This document shows positions 6,201 to 8,255 of a stretch of DNA of 8,255 nucleotides, piece by piece. Made by a program: the position numbers and the translations under genes. Below the pieces are notes generated by a model. That model searched no databases and was not told the DNA's origin. It worked only from the letters and a program-made list of their open reading frames with translations. Source of the stretch: UBA1723 sp018066165 (GTDB lineage Bacteria; Bacteroidota; Bacteroidia; Bacteroidales; Paludibacteraceae); NCBI GenBank assembly GCA_018066165.1, contig JAGHRX010000302.1, positions 1 through 8,255 on the forward strand. The letters run 5' to 3'. Every line of letters begins with the position of its first letter. The first letter of the stretch is position 1.

Positions 6201-8255
6201 TTTAGATGATGAATAAGTATAACTGATTGCACTTCTATTCTTAGTCGTATTATGAGCGACTGTTGAATTAGTGATGAACGAATTGTAATTAGCAATAATA
6301 ATGCTGTATCCAGAATAACTTGCCACATTGCCATATACATAAGAGTTCTGCAATGTAGAATTCTCAATACATACGACATGATCGTATAATGCTTTATTGT
6401 CAAATATCTTACAATTAGATACTTCCGAAGAAGCAACTGCATCAAGAGCACCATAACCTGTCTTATGGCCCGAGATATTCGAGTTAGACATCTTAGTGTT
6501 ATTGATGTAAACAACTTTGGATCCCTGTGTAGAAGTGTTTCCTGAGAATGAACAGCTATCGACAACACCAGAGTAGATCTCAAGATCCTGAATCAAGTTC
6601 TCTGTGAACTTACAATTCTTGAATGCCGACTTGTTTGCATAAACACACTCATTACCCTCTCTTGCATTTCTGAAGATACAGTTGCTGAATGTAGTGTTGC
6701 TCATTGTCTTGGCATTCACACCAGCACTACTCTTCATGTAACCATTCTGGATTGTGAATCCGTCTACCACGATTGCCAACGAATCAGCAAAATCGTAGTT
6801 CTGAATGATACATCTTCTCTTATATCTACCGTCGATCACAGTAGTATTAGTTGCAGCGTCTCTCTCATCCAATGATGTCTCTGTTCCTGCAAATCCTCCA
6901 TAAAGGCTAACACCTGCAGAAAGAGAAATCGCAGACACCAATGATGTGTCGCCATAGTAAGTTCCGGCAGCAACCCAAATCTGATGTGTTCTGCCTGTCG
7001 ACGACGCAAGAGATATCGCGTCACTGATCTCTCCAAGAGCATCATCCCAATCAGTACCTGAGCCCTCGGATCCAGACTTCACATAAATGACAGTGCCAAC
7101 CTTAGATCGCTCTGTGTATGGTGACTCGATTGCTCCCATATCAACAGCGTCACTGAAAGTTCTGGCATTGCCCTTCAAATCAAGAGAGTCTGAAACCTCA
7201 GTTCCGGCATTGATACAAAGTGATGTAGCAGACAACGAGTAATCACCCTTAGCAGCATTTTCAAACGCAGCTCCAGATTTTCCTCCGTCGATATTACCAA
7301 CTCCATTTGCACCACCTTCAATCATTGAATAACTGATTGAAGTACCATTTACATATATACTCTCAGAGTTGTTGTTTCGCTTGTTACCAACAATAATTGT
7401 ATTCGTGATCTGAGTTCCAGAATTACCATAAATTGTTTGGTTTGAAGACTCATTGTCAGCAATTGTACAGTTGATAATCTTAGCGTTATTAGAGATACCA
7501 ATCAAATTAGACCCACGCGACTTATTATTCGTGATCTGAGTATTTGAAACAGAACTTGAAGAGACATAGATAATATGACGGTAAGAATTATTTCCATCAA
7601 TCAAACATCTTTCAACCTTTGAGCCTCCCTCTACAACAAGAGTATAGTAGTTGTTATTACTATTGACATTGTTGACAATCTTACAGTCGGACATTGTACA
7701 TGACTTAGCCAACTCGATCACATGGTAATAAACGCATGCGTTTGCCTCAAACAATGTGTTAGTGATTGTTGTAGACTCACATTTGATTGCTCCATCGTTA
7801 TAGCCATAATTGTTCTTAACCACACAGCTGTCGATCTTACCACTTGTGAAATACAAAGCAGCTGTTCTGTTAGAATAATAGTCGTTCATTCGTCCATTGT
7901 AACAGATGATTGAATTTGTAACATTAGCACCACTAGAATAGATAGCCGAACCACTTTCCACTACATGACAGTTCTTCACAATACAGTTGTTCAAAGTGAT
8001 GTTAGCATTCAAAGAAACACCACCACCATTAGTAGCATAACCGTTCTGAATTGTGAATCCGTCGATAACGACAGCCATCGAATCAGCAAAATTCATATTC
8101 GATGTGATTCCACGTCTTACTCCCTTACCGTCAATAACAGTAGGATTGTTAGCTGTATCACGAGCTGCAAGAGATGTCTCGTCACCAGCAAATCCTCCAT
8201 ATAGGCTGATGCCAGGAGCAAGGTTGACTACAGTATTTAGAGTAGTGTCGCCATA
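1..8255 (-). CDS. Giant multidomain secreted/surface protein, internal fragment (both ends outside window)
   Basis: One frame on the minus strand is open from 8255 to 1. It has 2751 full codons, no stop, and sensible protein throughout, so this is the middle of a gene of more than 8.2 kb. Start codon, ribosome binding site, signal peptide and C-terminal anchor all lie outside. Domains in order by window residue: two beta-helix modules (1-377, 386-797), Ig/PKD-like (798-899), Fn3-like (900-994), ASH-like (995-1097), bacterial Ig-like (1098-1197), two NEW3/CARDB-like (1198-1412), carboxypeptidase-regulatory-like (1413-1541), CARDB-like (1542-1672), Gly/Cys/Asp-rich block (1673-2123), a large unnamed conserved-looking module (2124-2441), an unassigned piece (2442-2546), Ig-like (2547-2658) and a Pro/Thr/Asp repeat linker (2659-2751). 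No catalytic domain is visible. Architecture suggests an extracellular adhesin or structural protein of a Bacteroidota bacterium. The frame is certain; the function is inferred. Confidence 0.93.
282..617 (-). other. Bacterial Ig-like (SbsA/Big_5-like) domain (residues 2547-2658)
   Basis: VTSPVDSVIVKFDHKIQKESFDYNDIELFCQGG, then STITVAKRDDYTYVVNIASK, SGFYKIEVNVNNVYDQDGYPG and GKNATWSQL. The pattern 'spvds.i.V.Fd.pi...sf...Di.l......t......y.v.i....sG.Y...V.......D..G..g' fits SbsA-type Ig-like domains, which often sit late in large extracellular proteins. It runs directly into the Pro/Thr/Asp repeat linker and is probably the last folded stalk domain before it. Confidence 0.6.
618..932 (-). other. 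Unassigned beta-strand-rich segment (residues 2442-2546)
   Basis: It starts QYAKLDKKKVTASDTMITLTVTPSNSGWNYVQMEDPG and continues with KDSVEIPLDNVWTTFVNLPDG, IYVNRLHFLDY and NDYNIYYSVNK. The alternating pattern suggests one Ig-like sandwich with a single Cys (GDNCFEI). Its position between the conserved-looking module and the terminal Ig-like domain suggests it belongs to that block. No family is recognised. Confidence 0.4.
933..1886 (-). other. Large conserved-looking beta-rich module, unnamed (residues 2124-2441)
   Basis: The module begins SICASVKLQISQTLTMTREAF and runs through DGTLTVNNGNES, LTGVTAVDGTGEIAPKSEGTA, RFIPEKGAAPKAPVNYSFGG, LYPVTLTVNPSPDLQIDYF, RVEPSVPAALGVRIDNQGYGDA, QPVIVDNEKGLLIDFAIIGSS, WWMTSSLLGHF, DFLVNDIEDENDTPDALYYSNG. 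It appears to contain two or three Ig-like sandwiches in a fixed order, the middle one CARDB-like (ALGVRIDNQGYGDAKKV). From memory, this succession of motifs recurs in very large predicted secreted proteins of unrelated bacteria, directly after a CARDB/Cys-rich part. I cannot attach a verified domain name. An HEL...K stretch at residues 2394-2398 is not a metalloprotease motif. Confidence 0.5.
1887..3161 (-). other. Cys- and Asp-rich central block of unknown function (residues 1699-2123)
   Basis: No family is recognised. The block opens with a C-x-x-C pair (C1712, C1715) and C1724, then a hydrophobic stretch CIGNVLGYVPIIGPALEWG, a basic RKKR cluster (residues 1757-1760) followed by C1762, six consecutive aspartates (residues 1816-1821, + 2793-2810), and further single cysteines in KLVC, PWDC, LACQ, ASCEAG, ENCG and RGCMMK. 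I count ten cysteines. The latter half (FKMADSHTL...YMTFRGFDMVNDML) looks helical rather than beta, unlike the rest of the protein. Glu codons are about evenly GAA and GAG here, whereas the stalk modules use GAG almost only. A disulfide-stabilised, possibly metal-binding helical insert is plausible but unproven. Confidence 0.5.
3162..3239 (-). other. Glycine-rich hinge (residues 1673-1698)
   Basis: Twenty-six residues of low complexity begin with four consecutive glycines (GGGGYVSGGFDIP) and continue with AYGGSTGGGYNGN. About half the residues are Gly, with Tyr, Ser and Asn, so this is probably a flexible connector. It separates the upstream stalk from the Cys-rich block that opens with NWDLPCNSC. 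Confidence 0.6.
3240..3632 (-). other. CARDB-like domain with Cys-containing tail (residues 1542-1672)
   Basis: VPKTVRLQITNHGLVAARYVKF is the strand/turn/strand core of a CARDB-type Ig fold ('v.l.itN.G...a..v.v'). It is followed by SLPANHTEFVPITIVR (the usual 's.pa......v.v.v' edge) and then a tail with three cysteines: ESECPSVHAEYSYVCG and NAWGCPY. The tail joins the Cys-rich block downstream, so its cysteines may pair with those. I recall the same ITNHGL...-then-Cys order in other very large bacterial secreted proteins, but I cannot name a database family. Confidence 0.5.
3633..4019 (-). other. Carboxypeptidase-regulatory-like domain plus extension (residues 1413-1541)
   Basis: SLEVDVVDEYYYNTADKKHLNGAKV is followed by VRNQYNNKEVASGISDSTG, VVKFDSIPEGSYLLSVKADKH and IEIQAGQQLDKFVFL. 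The signature 'l.GA.V.v.n......asg.tds.G.v.f..ipeG.Y.l.v.A..y......i.v..g.......fL' is the CarboxypepD_reg-like Ig fold common in Bacteroidota. A trailing strand-rich piece (ITYNWKVERVEIEDKYDITLDLEYE) leads into the next CARDB-like domain, whose first strand is PAPVVTLSFP. Confidence 0.65.
4020..4664 (-). other. Two NEW3/CARDB-like beta-sandwich domains (residues 1198-1303 and 1304-1412)
   Basis: The first half contains KWTIQKGDTIDGTITITNRS, LHNLVVEARELAEGLAVEF and KGSESARISFKATG. The second begins at residue 1304 (4346) with GQIKVSPTDI, then AKYINLELTNAGFGETGEITLSIP, TKLPSIKSGDTARVALKLAY and PFTGSIGVNC. Both follow the order 'strand, T(I/L)TN.s..dl.n..v, ..g.s..v.....', in which a tail or CARDB-like fold recognises TN-N/A-G motifs and a 'GD/GE + hydrophobic' strand. 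They are probably stalk modules. The family names are pattern-based. Confidence 0.5.
4665..4964 (-). other. Bacterial Ig-like domain, invasin/Big-1 type (residues 1098-1197)
   Basis: The sequence DAVVAKDVYHAGDTVDVVG then ILTDAYGNPMSGKTLSIEA, TGVTDSTGMAAVSF and GTYTVKVYIG shows the typical Big-1/invasin signature: 'AGD.V.V.g.vtDa.GNP..g..v.....T.....T...G.a.v.......G.ytv.a'. About 100 residues is standard for this fold. Such domains build stiff stalks on adhesins and hold ligand-binding modules away from the cell. Confidence 0.65.
4965..5273 (-). other. ASH/HYDIN-like beta domain (residues 995-1097)
   Basis: The pattern SSLTRYVKGFELTDSITYEITG, DAADFSAKYENGW, GGYLRIYYTPTD, SDAEITIRSG and ITLYLAGTL matches the arrangement often seen after Fn3 domains in Bacteroidota secreted proteins ('V.G..L...I.y.i.G....F.v...W....GG.l.i.y.Pt....A.i.i.SG.....l.L.Gt'). 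It resembles ASH/HYDIN-type Ig folds. Its role is probably structural. The family name is a tentative call from the pattern. Confidence 0.45.
5274..5558 (-). other. Fibronectin type III-like domain (residues 900-994)
   Basis: The segment starts VTFARPQVAYVVNEQNTNMSIEWNLL and continues with YDLYVWKAS, KNLSGLDNHTTYKYMVKAA and SDVDSFRI. The order 'hydrophobic A/B strands, a Trp (SIEW), Y-x-L-Y-V-W, L-x-G-L-x-x-x-T-x-Y-x-Y-x-V-K-A' is the classic Fn3 layout, and about 95 residues is the normal Fn3 length. Fn3 domains act as spacers or binding modules in extracellular bacterial proteins. A CDTIC Cys pair near the end could form a disulfide. Confidence 0.6.
5559..5864 (-). other. Ig/PKD-like segment (residues 798-899)
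   Basis: About 100 residues follow the beta-helix without an obvious named family. The pattern VICHNGTSLEATFDS...IDWIIEY...GLTIPAMQL...DTLTLKVTPYDNDG looks like an Ig- or PKD-like beta-sandwich, with a Cys/Trp pair (IC...W) and alternating hydrophobic strands. It is likely a spacer between the beta-helix head and the stalk. The assignment rests on strand pattern only. Confidence 0.4.
5865..7100 (-). other. Right-handed beta-helix module 2 with choice-of-anchor-Q-like end (residues 386-797)
   Basis: This is the complete copy of the repeated module. It starts with VGTVIYVKSGSEGSGTDWDD and HQIWVAAGTYYGD, continues with SLYGGFAGTETSLDERD, TTVIDG and VVDGFTIQNGY, then about eight coils such as NCIFRNA, NCKFTEN, SCSFSGN, NCKIFDN, NSTVAHN and NSIIYGN. 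It closes with YRLHATSSCIDKG...DINGGAR...DLGASE (residues 792-797). The IYVK(S/A)..G.G.sW..A opening is the usual N-terminal cap of secreted Bacteroidota beta-helix proteins. An eight-residue linker (SPYTERSK, residues 378-385) joins it to module 1. It is clearly homologous to module 1 and probably has the same ligand-binding or adhesive role, which is inference. Confidence 0.82.
6741..8255 (-). repeat. Diverged direct repeat within the gene, 1299-bp offset (beta-helix modules 1 and 2)
   Basis: The conserved opening of module 1 recurs in module 2 exactly 433 codons later: the YGD tyrosine is codon 1 (8255) and codon 434 (6956), and the DNA behind VDGFTIQNGY sits at about 8042-8072 and 6743-6773. 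These stretches are similar at DNA level (for instance ttgtgaatccgtc at 8051 and 6752), while the coil regions between them have diverged strongly. The terminal DxGAxE motifs are 420 codons apart, so the copies differ by a few coil residues. This indicates an old internal duplication under selection for the cap and end motifs. Further copies may lie upstream of the window. Confidence 0.8.
7125..8255 (-). other. Right-handed beta-helix module 1 with choice-of-anchor-Q-like end (residues 1-377, N-terminal part cut off)
   Basis: The module opens in the window at YGDTTL, then SLYGGFAGDETSLAARD, TVIDG and VIDGFTIQNGY. About nine short coils follow, each of the form N/D-(C/S/T)-x-(I/V/F)-x-x-N, for example NCIVKNC, NTLFEAN, DCKIVNN, NCTIADN and NTIIVGN. 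Such regularly spaced Asn/Cys and aliphatic positions are typical of parallel beta-helix (pectate-lyase-like) folds. The end reads SLCINAG...DLKGNAR...DMGAIE (DMGAIE at residues 372-377), matching the choice-of-anchor-Q pattern seen after beta-helices in Bacteroidota. The family usually binds or cleaves polysaccharide or acts in adhesion; I see no clear catalytic residues. The first part of the module (the IYVK...W..A segment present in module 2) must lie beyond 8255. Confidence 0.8.

Noticed and set aside
6185..6583. Minus-strand 132-residue ORF in another frame
   Set aside because: It overlaps the beta-helix coils of module 2 in a shifted frame; the Leu/Ser/Arg-rich product has no recognisable pattern.
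1..8255. Promoters, terminators, tRNA/rRNA or IS elements
   Set aside because: Every part of the window is occupied by the single coding frame. I saw no IS inverted repeats with a transposase and no RNA-gene signatures.

Overview
The whole window lies inside one gigantic protein-coding gene on the minus strand. A single reading frame (codons ending at + positions divisible by three) runs from position 8255 to position 1 with no stop, giving 2751 complete codons. Neither the start nor the stop codon is in the window. Residue numbers below are window residues: residue 1 is at 8255-8253 and residue 2751 is at 5-3. The other-frame ORFs on either strand look like shadows of this gene. I see no second gene, RNA gene, promoter, terminator or mobile element.

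The organism is most likely a member of Bacteroidota, probably a gut- or rumen-type Bacteroidales such as a Prevotella relative. This rests on three things. The two beta-helix modules carry the 'SLYGGFAGxETSLxxRD' opening and the 'D(M/L)GA(I/S)E' choice-of-anchor-Q-like ending that are typical of large secreted Bacteroidota proteins. The C-terminal linker is packed with D-T-(T/I) tripeptides, which fit the Bacteroidota O-glycosylation sequon. The composition is moderate, roughly 40-45% GC by eye, with AGA, GGA, ACA, TTG, GAG and AAG preferred. The genus cannot be fixed from this window.

Layout in protein order (high to low coordinates): two tandem right-handed beta-helix modules (8255-5865); a run of beta-sandwich-like modules, comprising an Ig/PKD-like segment, an Fn3-like domain, an ASH/HYDIN-like domain, a bacterial Ig-like domain and two NEW3/CARDB-like domains (5864-4020); a carboxypeptidase-regulatory-like domain (4019-3633); another CARDB-like domain (3632-3240); a Gly-rich hinge and a Cys- and Asp-rich central block of unknown function with different codon choice (3239-1887); a large well-conserved-looking module without a name I can vouch for (1886-933); a short unassigned stretch (932-618); a bacterial Ig-like domain (617-282); and a 63-bp tandem repeat encoding a Pro/Thr/Asp linker (281-1) that continues out of the window.

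Taken together, this is a long modular extracellular protein: adhesive or carbohydrate-binding beta-helices at the distal (N-terminal) side, a stalk of Ig-like domains, and a probably O-glycosylated linker leading to a C-terminal anchor or secretion signal that is not visible here. No catalytic domain was recognised. Its role as a surface adhesin or structural protein is inferred from architecture only.
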